A stretch of DNA of 64,000 nt, taken from NCBI GenBank assembly GCA_038503035.1, contig JAVSML010001080.1, forward strand, positions 1-64,000. The letters run 5' to 3'. Position 1 is the stretch's first letter, and every line of letters begins with the position of its first letter. Under the pieces are notes generated by a model, which worked only from the letters and a program-made list of their open reading frames with translations, searched no databases and was not told where the DNA came from. This stretch comes from Crocodylus rhombifer (Eukaryota > Chordata > Crocodylia > Crocodylidae). This document shows, in pieces, positions 34,980-44,675 of this stretch. The position numbers and the translations under genes were made by a program.

Positions 34980-36537
34980 ATACTCAAAGTCACCTAGCAC
35001 TGTGATAGCAGATGAAACCTAAGAACCCTCCGTGTCCATAATATTATATATATAGTTAAACAAATTTCTAAGAAGCACTCATCTCAGGGAAAAGTGTGAC
35101 CAGCATTTTTCCTGAATGTGCACATGGAACTGCAAAGAAGAACTAGACAAAAAGTAGTGAACGATGTTAAAACTCTTATCATTTAAACATACTATGATAA
35201 CACTTATTTAAATAGGCGTCTAGAAAAGTATAATTTTATTTAAACATACATTCAAGCATACATTGCAATGGTAACTTTCACTTAGTTCCAAGACAGCATA
35301 AGCTATAATTACTTAGTTCAAGAAAATGGCCTTTTCATTTTAGTACATAAAAAACTCATTATTAAAATACCATGTAAACAAGCATATGTTAAACAGCCTT
35401 CAATCATTTAGGAGTTGACTGAATGTGTCAGAACTGATATTTTATTGCAAACAATGGAACACAAATGTATCGGTTCTAGGTTAAGAAGTATGTGGTAAAT
35501 AATTTCCGGCATGACAGCAGTGTGAATTGAAAAGACTACTGTTAAGTAGTGCCACCCAGGAGAGGATCCAACCTATTTGAAGAGATGGCTGTTAAATATC
35601 TTTTACTCTGTTTACAATAGTGGGATGAAGTGGGCTTGTGGGATTCCCTTGCTACACATTGAGGAGATAGTGGGGGCTATTTCTTTCCATAGAGGAGAGC
35701 TCGAGCTTTCTTCAAATTCTGCTAAAACATCTCATTCTCAAGGGCTCCTATAAATAACGCTGAGGCACATTATTGCTTTTGATTTTAAGAATGGATCAGA
35801 TTGCACAAGAAAGTGTCAAATATTTTCATTTTTGTTTCCCTCCTCCAGGGTCTCCCCCAGGGCAAATATTAACACCAAATACCTCCAAATGAAATCACAC
35901 AAGCTGGACACTGCACCATACGCCAAATATAATTTTGGAGAACAAATTGTAAACTTTTCCAGCAAGTCATTTATTTCATTTGAACATCAGGTAGTGCTGC
36001 CTTGGTCACCGCCATAAGAAAGCAGGTTTTTTTAGATTAGAAATTTACAAGAGCTTCATTCTCCTCTCTTTGGCTAGGTAAAGATATTCAAAAAGCCCAA
36101 GTCAGAATCAATCCAACTTATGTGGTTCTCTATAAGTGGCGTAGTTTAGATTGGCTGTGAACAAAACACACATTCATCCTTTGGTGTATGGAGAGAGGGG
36201 TGGGAGGCAAATTTCAGACTAGGTTCTGCCATTTTTAAACCAGTCTGTGTGTTGAACTTCTGTTCTAAGTATAGACTGGTTTCTGATCACTGATATTGGT
36301 AAAAGTTTAATGCCATATCTAGCCCTCCAGCACATGCATTTCCAATGCCAGGGTTTATCAAACAATGGAGATAGTGACTTCTTGTTACCTTCTTTATTTG
36401 AAATATATTGGTAGTACACAGCTGCAGATCCAGGAGATGTGCAAAAGCAGTGACTCCAGCCAAAGTTTGCACTGGTTAGCTGGTGAACTCACAGAGCTCA
36501 CTACACCTGCAGAGCTGTAGCAGAAGCCTGCACTTAC
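34980..36537. other. No gene; one repeat fragment
   Basis: AT-rich DNA. At about 36225-36295 the words TTTTTAAACCAGTCTGTGTG and CTGGTTTCTGATCACTGATA match the end of the repeat at 58340-58555, so a fragment of that family lies here. Confidence 0.5.
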
Positions 36538-36541
36538 ATAG

Positions 36542-36911
36542 TGTTAAAGTGAATTTAATCAGGCTTTTGGCCTCTGGCTAAAAAAAACAGACAGACACCA
36601 GAAGTGCTAATACTGCTCATTTCAGTTATGTTTTGAGATAAAAAAAAAAATCCTGCATTATTACTCTGGGCACAGATGTCCAATTAAGTAAGTTTGTTTT
36701 AGTTTCTTCAAGGTCGTATTTTTTTTCTCTTTATCTGTCTTAAGTATAAAAATGCTTAGAAACTGAGGGAGGGGAAGGATTCCTTTGAACAGACGAGTGA
36801 TTCCCTTGCTATGGGGCATTCTCCCTGTGATCACAGTACAGCCCTCAATAAAGAAAAGTTGACTCTGTCAGTTTTGATTCAACCACAATGTGAAGTTTGA
36901 TTTCTTCCACA
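36542..36911 (+). repeat. Provirus 5' LTR
   Basis: A 370-bp LTR beginning TGTTAAAGTG and ending CTTCCACA (TG...CA). It carries a TATA-like TATAAAAA at 36745-36752 and a polyadenylation signal AATAAA at 36847-36852, giving a U3-R-U5 layout with a short R-U5. It matches the 3' LTR along its whole length; the largest length difference is an A-tract (about 10 A here, over 20 in the 3' copy). Confidence 0.95.
36745..36752 (+). promoter_or_regulatory. LTR TATA box
   Basis: TATAAAAA in the 5' LTR, about 100 bp before the AATAAA, at the expected place for the proviral promoter. The same sequence is at 43850-43857 in the 3' LTR. Whether it is still active cannot be told from sequence. Confidence 0.6.
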
Positions 36912-36914
36912 ATT

Positions 36915-36932
36915 TGGTGCCATGACTCGGAT
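36915..36932 (+). promoter_or_regulatory. Primer-binding site, tRNA-His type
   Basis: TGGTGCCATGACTCGGAT lies 3 nt after the LTR. It is complementary to the 3' end of vertebrate tRNA-His at 17 of 18 positions. The single difference (CCATG for CCGTG) is the change expected from decay of a methylated CpG. This classes the provirus with the histidine-primed class I elements. Confidence 0.85.
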
Positions 36933-37767
36933 AGACACCCAGAGTAATCAGTTGGGACACAGACATCTCTTCACTGAAGCCCTGGTGCCAAACCAAGGTA
37001 AGAGACCTTTTGAAATCTCTACTGGGGCTTTTCAGTGAGAGGCTGTCTCTGTGTCTTCCTGATTCACTGCTTGAGGCTTACCCTATCCATACTTTTTCTG
37101 CCAGAACTGTGAGACCCACTGTGTAAGTAGTAACTGTGAGTAGAAAGAGTTAAGGTTAAAGACTCTGTGTTGCTGTTGTCAATGAAAGTATTTCCCCGTG
37201 TGAATTGAGTTAAGTTCTGTAAAGAACTAGGAGGTCTCTCTGAGGCCAGGAGTGGAAACCTTGTGCAGCCGCCCCGAGGACACTGGACTTGTTCTGCGTG
37301 CTCTTCGAAAGCAAGGGTGCAAGGTGGAAGCTCTTAGATTGCGAGTGTTTTCCATGATAAGCATTGACCAAGGCTGAGACTAAAGAAATGCTCTTGAACC
37401 TCGTGCCTCAACACAGAAATTCCCCTGTGTGAATTGAGAGTATGAATTGAGAAGTATGAGCCCCTGACCAGGTCTGAGACTAAGATTGGGTTCAGCTGCC
37501 TCAAGGCTGTCTGGAAGGGCAGTTTTGAATGCAAGGGGGCCCAACTGGAACCTCGTGACCCAGTGGACAGGTTTACCCTTTCCCCACCCTCATAATGAGC
37601 CGTGTCTAACCATAAGTAACTTCATTGTGTGCTGTTATTGCAGTGGAGTCTTGTCTTTGGACATTAGCCACAGCATCTCTGTGTCACTAGCAAATCTCAC
37701 AACCTGACCAGACACCCTGAATAAGCCATTCCTGTATGAAAGACCTGTGTGAACTGAGTTTAAAGAT
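36933..37767 (+). other. Proviral untranslated leader
   Basis: An 835-nt leader between primer site and gag. It contains imperfect direct repeats: GTGTGAATTGAG at about 37199, 37430 and (as TGTGTGAACTGAG) 37747, and GACCA..G..TGAGACTAA at 37367 and 37467. The packaging signal presumably lies here, but I cannot point to it. The open frames are short and unsupported. Confidence 0.6.
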
Positions 37768-39378
37768 ATGGGGAGCGGAGAGTCTAAAGACATACCGGCT
37801 CCACCAAAAGGGACTCCAGCATTGTACATGTACACACACTATGGCCATAAAAGTTGTAAGTTTCTAGACAAATGGAATTGGTATACCCAAGACGATTTTA
37901 GCCAGCAGTTTCCCCTGGAGGGAACATTTGATTTAAGTAAAATTGTTTATCTCTGCAGAGACCTTGAGTTAAGAGGTAGAAATATACCACAGATTCAGTG
38001 GGACACATTTTTTGATTGGTATGAAGAAGCTTTCAAAAGACGTCAAGAATATCAAGTTCAGAGTCTTAAGGACTCCCAAGAGAAACTGAAATCTCAGATA
38101 AAAGAATTAGAACAGAAAGGTGCACCAAAAGGGGGCCCCCCATCAATAGTACCATCAGTACCAAAACAACTTTATCCACAAATAACTGAGAATGAATCTG
38201 CAGAAGATATAACTGATTTTCTTAATGTGCCACCCCCATATCAGCCCCAAGCACAATCTGAACCTGAAGAAGTCCAAAGTAACCAAATAGACACTTCCAA
38301 CAGGATTAGCCCACCTCACCAGGAAACTATCACTCAACAACTGTCACCTGCCCTCAGGGCATGCCCACGTCCACCGGAGGCATGGCATCTGTCTCCTGAA
38401 ATCTCAACCCCCTTCTCTTGTTTAAGGTCTGGTACCCAGTATGGTCCACCCCCTTCTTTAAAATCTAAAAAGGCTCATCTTATGCCCTTACGCCAACTTC
38501 CAGGGCAAGGTCCAAATGGGGAAACTACAATCACAGTCCCTGTCCCCTGGACCCCAGGAGATCTCCTAAACCTTGTTTAACAATTTCCCAACATTAGAGA
38601 GGAACCCCAAAAATTTAGAGATGTATTAGACACTGTAATCCAATGTTATGATCCAACATGAGCAGATTTGAACCAATTAATGAGAAGTGTTCTGCCCTCT
38701 GAGGACTGCAACCACCTCATCGCACAGGCTACTTGGCCTACTCAAGACCCCGGAATAGGAGATCACTTAACAGATGCCCGAAGACGCTTTCTTGAGGCTC
38801 TGCTTAAAATTTACCCCAGGAAAACTGACTGGGCCAAAATACATAACTATAAACAAATTAAAGGAAAATCCCCAGCAGACTACATGGACCGCTTGAAACT
38901 AGTATTTGAAAGACATTCTGGTATTGAAAATGCAGCTAAAACTGCCCCAGAAGCAGTTGCATCTGCATTTGTCCACGGACTTCTTTCTAAAGTCCAAGAA
39001 CAGTTGTGCACAATTGCTGTAGGTTGGCAGACCAAACCACTTGCAGAACTAGTCACCACTGCAAATCATTGTACAACCTGCCAGGAAAAGAAAAAGGAAT
39101 CCACAGAAACTAAGCTAATGTCATTACAATTACAGAATTTAGGCAGGGGCAGAAGCCAAGGTTTCCATCAAGGACAGTTCAGAAGCAGGGGACGTGGTCG
39201 TGGGATGGGACGAGGAGGATTTCAGTCCCAAAATAATGACAGTTGTCATTATTGTGGCCAACCAGGACACTGGAAGGCTCAATGTCCTCACCCGCCTGGC
39301 CAGTCGGGGATGACATTTAACCAGCCACCACCTCCTCTCACTCAATTCTCTGTCCTGAATCAGGGAGCCTCCTGTTAG
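37768..39378 (+). pseudogene. Proviral gag, with two internal stops
   Basis: Gag forms the virion shell: matrix, capsid and nucleocapsid. The start gives Met-Gly-Ser-Gly-Glu-Ser, an N-terminal glycine suited to myristoylation. A charged, probably coiled-coil stretch lies at about residues 90-117. The late-budding motif PPPY is at residues 155-158. Capsid follows, and a single zinc knuckle CX2CX4HX4C (CHYCGQPGHWKAQC) is at 39244-39285 after a Gly/Arg-rich stretch. One knuckle plus PPPY fits class I retroviruses. Breaks: TAA at 38578-38580 and TGA at 38659-38661, both in the gag frame near the start of capsid. The frame is otherwise kept to the TAG at 39376-39378, which sits where gammaretroviruses use a suppressed stop before pol; the frame stays open beyond it. 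Confidence 0.9.
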
Positions 39379-39458
39379 GCCAGCCTGAGGAATGGTAACA
39401 TCATCACAGCCCTGCTTCTCCCACTTAATCAAGATGATCCCTTCATTTTCTGCGTGAT

Positions 39459-40773
39459 TGTCACGGAGGCACTGGGGTGCTCCGTGCCTGAGAAGGAGAG
39501 CAGGTGAGCTGTCAGTCACCAGGGCAGCTCAAGTGCTGTTTGAACAGAGCTGCCAATCAACAGGGCAGTGCAGCTGCGGGTTGCTAGGGCAACCAGCTGG
39601 TCAGGTGACTGGAAGGGGGCAGGGCCAGGCCCTTTATAACAGCTCAGGCCTGGGCCCAGTAGCAGTTCCCTTCTGGATACTGCAGGAGCAGGAGCTCTGT
39701 GGTGGAGCTGAGCAGCCTGAGTTGATGGTTGCAGCCTTGCTGTGCTGACTGGCTGCGATGATGCCAGGGATGAGAACACCCTAAAGGGAGGTATGATTGC
39801 AAGCCCTAGAGGGGCTTGGTGTTTGCCTTGAGCAAGGAGGCTCTGTGTTTACGTTGTAGCCAGGTGGCTTGAGTTTCGGTTACAGTTTACACCAGAGGAC
39901 CAGGTGAGGCTGTAGGGGAGTGAGGAGGCCTCAGGGGGGCTCCCCAGCAGCTTGGGGGTTCCCGGTGCCCAGTAGGGGCACGGTGCCAGTGGGGCACTAT
40001 TGTTTGCGCTGGAGAGGCACGGTGTTGTGCCGGAGAGGTGGTGTGCGGGGTTTCAGACCCCAGCCCATAAGGGTGGTGTTTTTGCCCAGTGGGGCAAAGG
40101 ACCCAGAGAAGGGTCAAGGGGCTACCAGAGCCCCAAGCGTGAGGAGCGCGGTATAGGCCCAGAAGGAGGGCAGCGGCTGCGGAGAGTGTGGCAGAAACCT
40201 GAGAGGGGCAAGAGGCGCTAGAAGCCCGGAGAGGGGCGGGGAAGCCCAGAGGTGGGCGTTAGGCCCCAGAGTGGGGTAACAGGCTGAGGTGTTACGAGCC
40301 AGGCCCAGCGGGGTGCCGGTAACAGGGCGGCGGCGGCGAGCCAGGCCCAGGGGTGCCAGTAGTAGCCAGACAGCAGTGAGACAGGCCCGGGGACGCCAGT
40401 AACAGGCTGGTGGGTAGGAGCCCGGCCCAGGGGCGCCAGGCAGGTGATGAGCCCAGGGTGCCAGAGGGAGAGCACCAGAGGGGCAGGGGACCGTACAACG
40501 TCCCATGGAACAGCTGCGAGGCTTGGGGCATGCTAAAGGGGAGGTTTGGAGGCACACATAGCCCCTAAAGCAGGGGCACATAGAGGTACCCCATTTTGGA
40601 GTAGGGGCAGGACCATATGCACCGTTCACCAGGGGGATAAAGGCAGCCTCCCATCAAAACTCATTTTAGATCAAAGTCGTGGCGGGCGAGAATCCGAGGG
40701 TGCTGAGTCCACCTTATGTGACGGTAGGGGCACTAGGGAGTACATGGCCGCTCCTAGGCCCCACTCCCTCACA
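39459..40773. mobile_element. Solo LTR inserted in the provirus
   Basis: A 1315-bp segment starting TGTCACGG and ending CCTCACA, flanked by a perfect 5-bp duplication GTGAT (39454-39458 and 40774-40778). Removing it with one GTGAT would restore the protease frame, so the boundaries are secure. Its length, TG...CA ends and lack of internal genes identify a solo LTR, left when two LTRs of a later element recombined. A TATA-like TTTATAA is at 39633-39639 if read on the plus strand. The 5-bp duplication fits ERV3/ERVL-like or Gypsy-like integrases better than the host provirus (4 bp). I saw no AATAAA. Family not identified. Confidence 0.9.
40296..40465. repeat. Tandem 30-45-bp units in solo LTR
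   Basis: About five imperfect units each begin GAG(C/A)C(A/C)(A/G)GGCCC and continue GGGGTGCC-like, many with AGTAACAGG. This GC-rich expansion accounts for part of the LTR's large size. Confidence 0.7.
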
Positions 40774-41165
40774 GTGATAAATGGCATCTCTATAAAATGT
40801 TTAGTAGATATCGGTGTAAACAGCTCTACTCTTCGAGCTGAAAAATTTTCCACAACTCCCCTTTCCTCTGCTGTTGTAAATGCTGTAGGAATTTCAAATC
40901 AAATAGTTCCTCATCCTGTTTCCCAACCATTACATGTTTCTCTTGGTCCTGTTTCTGATCAACATGCCTTTCTCCTTAGTCCTTGTTCTCCTGTTAATTT
41001 ATTAGGCAGAGAACTACTTTGTAAACTCAGCTGTACTATCTATTGCTTTCCTAATGGTGTTTATTTAGATGTCCCCTGTGATAATAAGATAGCAGTACTT
41101 GCCGCTTTAGCTAGTTCACCTCCTGAGCCTGAGTTCCCTAATTTTTCTGTCTTGCAAGAAAAAAA

Positions 41166-42110
41166 TCATAAAAGCTGTCCCTCCGTTTCTCTGGTCCCAG
41201 CATGCTAATGAAGTAAGACAAATCCATACTGCCACACCTGTCCTATTTGCCAAGCCCATAAAATGGAAAAGCCTGTAAAAACAAAGAAGGCAGCAAATCC
41301 CCACCTTGGGGACCATTTGTAAATTTACAATTAGATTTTATTGAAATGCAGAAATGTTGTTCTTATGAATAGGTTCTTGTTATTGTATGTATGTTTTCTG
41401 GATGGGTAGAAGCCTACCCATGTGCAAAAGCTGACACCATCACTGTAAGCAAAAAGTTGCTCAGAGACTTTATTCCAAGGTTTGGTATTCCTTTATCCCT
41501 AAACTCTCATAGAGGAACTCATTTTACTGGACAGATATTGAAAGAAATCTGCAAAGTCCTGCAGATCCAACAGAACTTTCATTGCCCATACCATCCACAG
41601 GCCTTTGGTCAAGTTGAACGCCAAAATGGCATTCTAAAAAATAAACTAGCCAAAATTTGTGCTGAGACTCACCTAAAATGTCCAGATGCACTTCCCATAG
41701 CCCTTATGAATATGAGCTCTACTGCCAACCGAAAGACTGGGCTTAGCCCACATGAAATTCTAATGGGAAGACCCATGAGGCTCCCCGCCTCGTCACCTGT
41801 TGCCTCCCACTTTTGTGATATACATTCACTTGATGATACTATTCTGGACTATTGTAAGGCACTAATGAAGTGTGTTAAGGCCTTTCATTCACAGGTACAG
41901 GCAGCTCTCCCCAGCGAACCAGATGACTCATGCCATTCTATCCTGCCTGGAGATTGGGTCCATGTAAAAGTCCGTCAATGAAAGTCATCGCTGGAACCTC
42001 TCTGGAAAGGCCCATTCCAGGTACCCCTGACCACCAACACTGCAATAAAGTGTCAAGGACTCCAGACATGAATCCACGCTTCACACAGTAAGAAAACATC
42101 AGCCCTGTTA
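41166..42110 (+). pseudogene. Proviral integrase, inactivated
   Basis: Integrase joins viral DNA to host DNA. The zinc-binding Cys pair appears as CHTCPIC at about 41230, in a different frame from the core, so there is a frameshift near 41310. The core keeps the first catalytic Asp (QLDFIEM, codon 41334-41336) and the Glu in GQVERQNG (41616-41618). Between them, exactly 35 residues before that Glu, the second catalytic Asp position is His (41508-41510). Other breaks: TAG at 41370-41372, TGA at 41979-41981 and TGA near 42068. After the stop, PLWKGPFQV-type C-terminal sequence is still legible. The N-terminal limit is approximate because of the upstream deletion. Confidence 0.88.
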
Positions 42111-42211
42111 GACCCAGAGTCTTCTCCATATCAATCTTGTAATCAGCCTTCACAGATGGCAGTGAGCCTAGCACCTGCCAGCAGAAGAGCTCAAGACCAG
42201 TACTGAGCCAA

Positions 42212-43046
42212 GTGCCTACTGGTGAAGAGGATTTGCCACTACAGAGCAAAGAGGATGTGCCCCAACGACACCGCTATACCCTATACAGGACAGGAAAAAG
42301 GCCTCTACCTAGTTCCTGGTTCCCAAGGTGGAGTTGGTTAGTCGTGATTTGGGTAGTTCTCAGTATTTCCTTTTGCGCCATCTTATATAAACTTGAGTCA
42401 TCAGTTATAAGAAACTCTGTAAACCAAACTACACTTCTGCACCGACAAAGATCATTTCATGAAAATGTTCTTGTCTTTAGTTAATCAAATTGGGATAGAT
42501 TTAAATGTCTCTCATTGTTGTACATGTAGTCATGTCCCTATCTATTCTACCGGAAGAATACCCATGATACCATTACCCTTAAATGCAACTCAGATTTTCA
42601 TGGAAATGAGACATGGCAGAATGTAAGTTGCAACTGGTCTGACTACGTACGATTAGCTTATGCTACCCTTGGAAAGTAGGATCTCGTTGGACCTGTAATG
42701 GATCTCGTGTTGCAGTAGGAGTCAGTAAGTGTGAGGTAGAATTTAAGATAAATGGTGCTTGGTTTTCTAATGGTTCCTGGATATCTAATTACTCCTCTTC
42801 AGGTCAATTTACAGGCTATTATTCACAATGGATGATGTCCCCACGCTGTAATACAGGTGGATATACTGCACTAGATGGTCACTATTTTGTGTGTGGAGAT
42901 AAGGCCTATAAAAATCTTCCCTCTGGTTGGAGAGGAAGGTGCTATGTCTCCGCAGAGTATCCTACCTTTACTATTAAATCTCACTTACCTAAAGGAAGAA
43001 TTCGCAATGTTCGTAAAATTACAGAAAATCAAAGTTTTGGGGTATA
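42212..43046 (+). pseudogene. Proviral env, surface subunit, fragmented
   Basis: Env mediates receptor binding and fusion. The first open segment (42212-42484) has a basic N-terminal region followed by a hydrophobic stretch WLVVIWVVLSISFCAIL that would act as a signal peptide, then a stop. A second, differently framed segment runs to the TAA at 43045-43047 and contains several Cys and Trp residues and N-glycosylation sites. The intervening part is not in one frame. The surface subunit looks short, so an internal deletion is likely. No receptor-binding motif recognised. Confidence 0.75.
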
Positions 43047-43604
43047 ATGTTCCCCAGCTATGGTGCAGGCTTAGCTATGTCCAAGATAAAGAAAGTTGCA
43101 GCATCTCTAGAAAAGATTGCTAATGCTACTGCTGATATTTTTGATAAAATAAATACAGAAATGAAAGAAATAAGGCAAATAACACTGCACAACCGACTTT
43201 TGTTAGATTATATACTAGGTAGCAAAGGAGGAGTCTGTGATTTAATAGGTAAAGAATGTTGTACTTATATTCTCGATAATTCAGAAGAAATCCAGGATTT
43301 AAGTAAACATATTCAAAAAGAAGCAGCTAAATTGCATGAGTCAGATAGTTGGAATTTGAGTTTGTGGTTTAACTCTATTTTCAGTTCCGTAGGCTCTACT
43401 GTCATTCATAGTTTGTTAATATTGTTTGTTGTTATTATTGAAGTATGCCTAACGTTTATGATAATACAGTGTTGCTTAAACTGTGCCGTTAGGCAAATGA
43501 GGAATAGCCCATCAACCAGAAACAAAGTATATAATTTGTATGTTGAAATAGCAGAAAGTAAAGAAAAAGAAATTGAAAGGGTAATGGCTATAAATATCTA
43601 ACTT
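43047..43604 (+). pseudogene. Proviral env, transmembrane subunit, open
   Basis: A 184-residue open stretch corresponding to the transmembrane subunit, in another frame from the preceding surface segment. It shows a Gly/Ala-containing N-terminal region, a heptad-like helix (KIKKVAASLEKIANATADIF), the conserved class I segment around LHNRLLLDYIL, the CX6CC motif (Cys 43236, Cys-Cys 43257-43262), a membrane span around 43411-43480 and a cytoplasmic tail with YNLY. The CX6CC motif is typical of gamma-type Env with a covalent SU-TM link. The ATG is internal to env and is not the natural start. Its openness may be chance or may reflect selection. Confidence 0.88.
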
Positions 43605-43607
43605 GTT

Positions 43608-43627
43608 GGGGGAAAAAAATTAGGGAA
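43608..43627 (+). promoter_or_regulatory. Polypurine tract
   Basis: GGGGGAAAAAAA then TTAGGGAA directly before the 3' LTR: purine-rich with a TT interruption, at the place where plus-strand DNA synthesis is primed. Confidence 0.75.
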
Positions 43628-44020
43628 TGTTAAAGTGAATTTAATCAGGCTTTTGGCCTCTCTGACTAAAAAAAACAGACAGAGACCAGAAGTGCTAATA
43701 CTGCTTATTTGAGTTACATGTTTTGAGATTTAAAAAAAAAAAAAAAAAAAAAATTCCTGCATTATTACTCTGGGCACAGATGTCCAATTAAGTAAGTTTG
43801 TTTTAGTTTCTTCAAGGTCGTATTTTTTTTTCTCTTTATCTGTCTCAAGTATAAAAATGCTTAGAAACTGAGGGAGGGGAAGGATTCCTTTGAACAGACA
43901 AGTGAGTGATTCCCTTGCTGTGTGGCATTCTCCCTGTGATCACAGTATAGCCCTCAATAAAGAAAAGCTGGCTCTGTCAGCTCTGATTCAACCACAACGC
44001 AAAGTTTGACTTCTTCCACA
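43628..44020 (+). repeat. Provirus 3' LTR
   Basis: A 393-bp LTR, TGTTAAAGTG...CTTCCACA, matching the 5' LTR. It contains TATAAAAA at 43850-43857 and AATAAA at 43956-43961. It is longer than the 5' copy because of a longer A-tract (43731-43752) and a 4-bp GAGT duplication near 43905. Confidence 0.95.
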
Positions 44021-44024
44021 ATAG

Positions 44025-44667
44025 GTGATACAGCCAAAGTGGTGACTACAACACTGTACCCACCTGTGGCAGTATATCATTTATCTAATATTTTAGTGGT
44101 ACCCAAATGCCTTAAATAGGATTGGGCCCTGTTGTCCTGGGTAGTGTAAAGTCAAATATTGGTAATGTAAGATGCTGACAGATGTGGAAAAAACCCCAAA
44201 CAAACATGCTTTACTGGAAGCAGCAGCATGTGGATTCAGAGTGGGAGTGTGCCAAATTTTAAAATACCATTTTAAATTTCTTTGCTGAACAGCATGAAAA
44301 GGTGAATGCCTGATGCATGAACTGGTGAAAATATAAAATGAGTAAGAACTGCAATCTGCTTCTAGTAATTTTGGTTTTGAAAGATAAGCACAGGTGTATG
44401 TGAAAGGTGCCTTTATTACAAACAAGTAATGGATGAACAAAATCAAAATAAGAGTCAATACATCCCTTCGCTCAAAACATCTTTGACCTATTGAGATAGA
44501 CCCTGAGCATTTGATGCTGTTTATCATTTATTTGTGGTTCTAATCTGAATCTAGGAACCACATACTTGCATGGTAATAAAAAAAAACAAACAAAAAACCT
44601 GAATTCAATTTCATTAGGTTTCTCCATAATTATTCAAATTCAAACTGTGGTTTGAATATGTGATAGC
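44025..44667. other. No gene seen
   Basis: AT-rich flank of the provirus; the minus-strand open frame at 44093-44527 shows no domain. Confidence 0.55.
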
Positions 44668-44675
44668 CTCATAAT

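Larger units (their letters stand above)
39379..41165 (+). pseudogene. Proviral protease, split by a solo LTR
   Basis: The pol frame continues in register after the gag TAG and encodes the protease N-terminus to 39458. It is then interrupted by the solo LTR at 39459-40773 and resumes at 40774. The resumed part carries the aspartic protease active site as LVDIGV, where retroviral proteases have Asp-Thr/Ser-Gly-Ala, so Thr and Ala positions are changed. LLGRELL near the C-terminus is the conserved Gly-Arg-Asp/Glu block. After about 41165 the sequence jumps to integrase-like sequence: reverse transcriptase and RNase H, about 2 kb in a full element, are missing. The 3' limit is approximate. Confidence 0.85.
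36538..44024 (+). mobile_element. Class I endogenous retrovirus, nested and defective
   Basis: An integrated gammaretrovirus-like provirus in the order LTR, primer-binding site, gag, pro, (RT and RNase H lost), integrase, env, polypurine tract, LTR. ATAG flanks it exactly on both sides (36538-36541 and 44021-44024), the 4-bp duplication usual for class I elements. Counting by eye, the two LTRs differ at roughly 15-20 of about 365 aligned bases plus a few indels, so the insertion is not recent. Coding capacity is lost through stops, frameshifts, the polymerase deletion and a 1315-bp foreign solo LTR in the protease. Only the transmembrane Env segment stays substantially open. The provirus is not competent to replicate on its own. 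Confidence 0.95.

Noticed and set aside
40114..40629. 171-codon minus-strand open frame in the solo LTR
   Set aside because: It follows the tandem GC-rich units of the LTR; Pro/Leu/Ala-rich with no domain.
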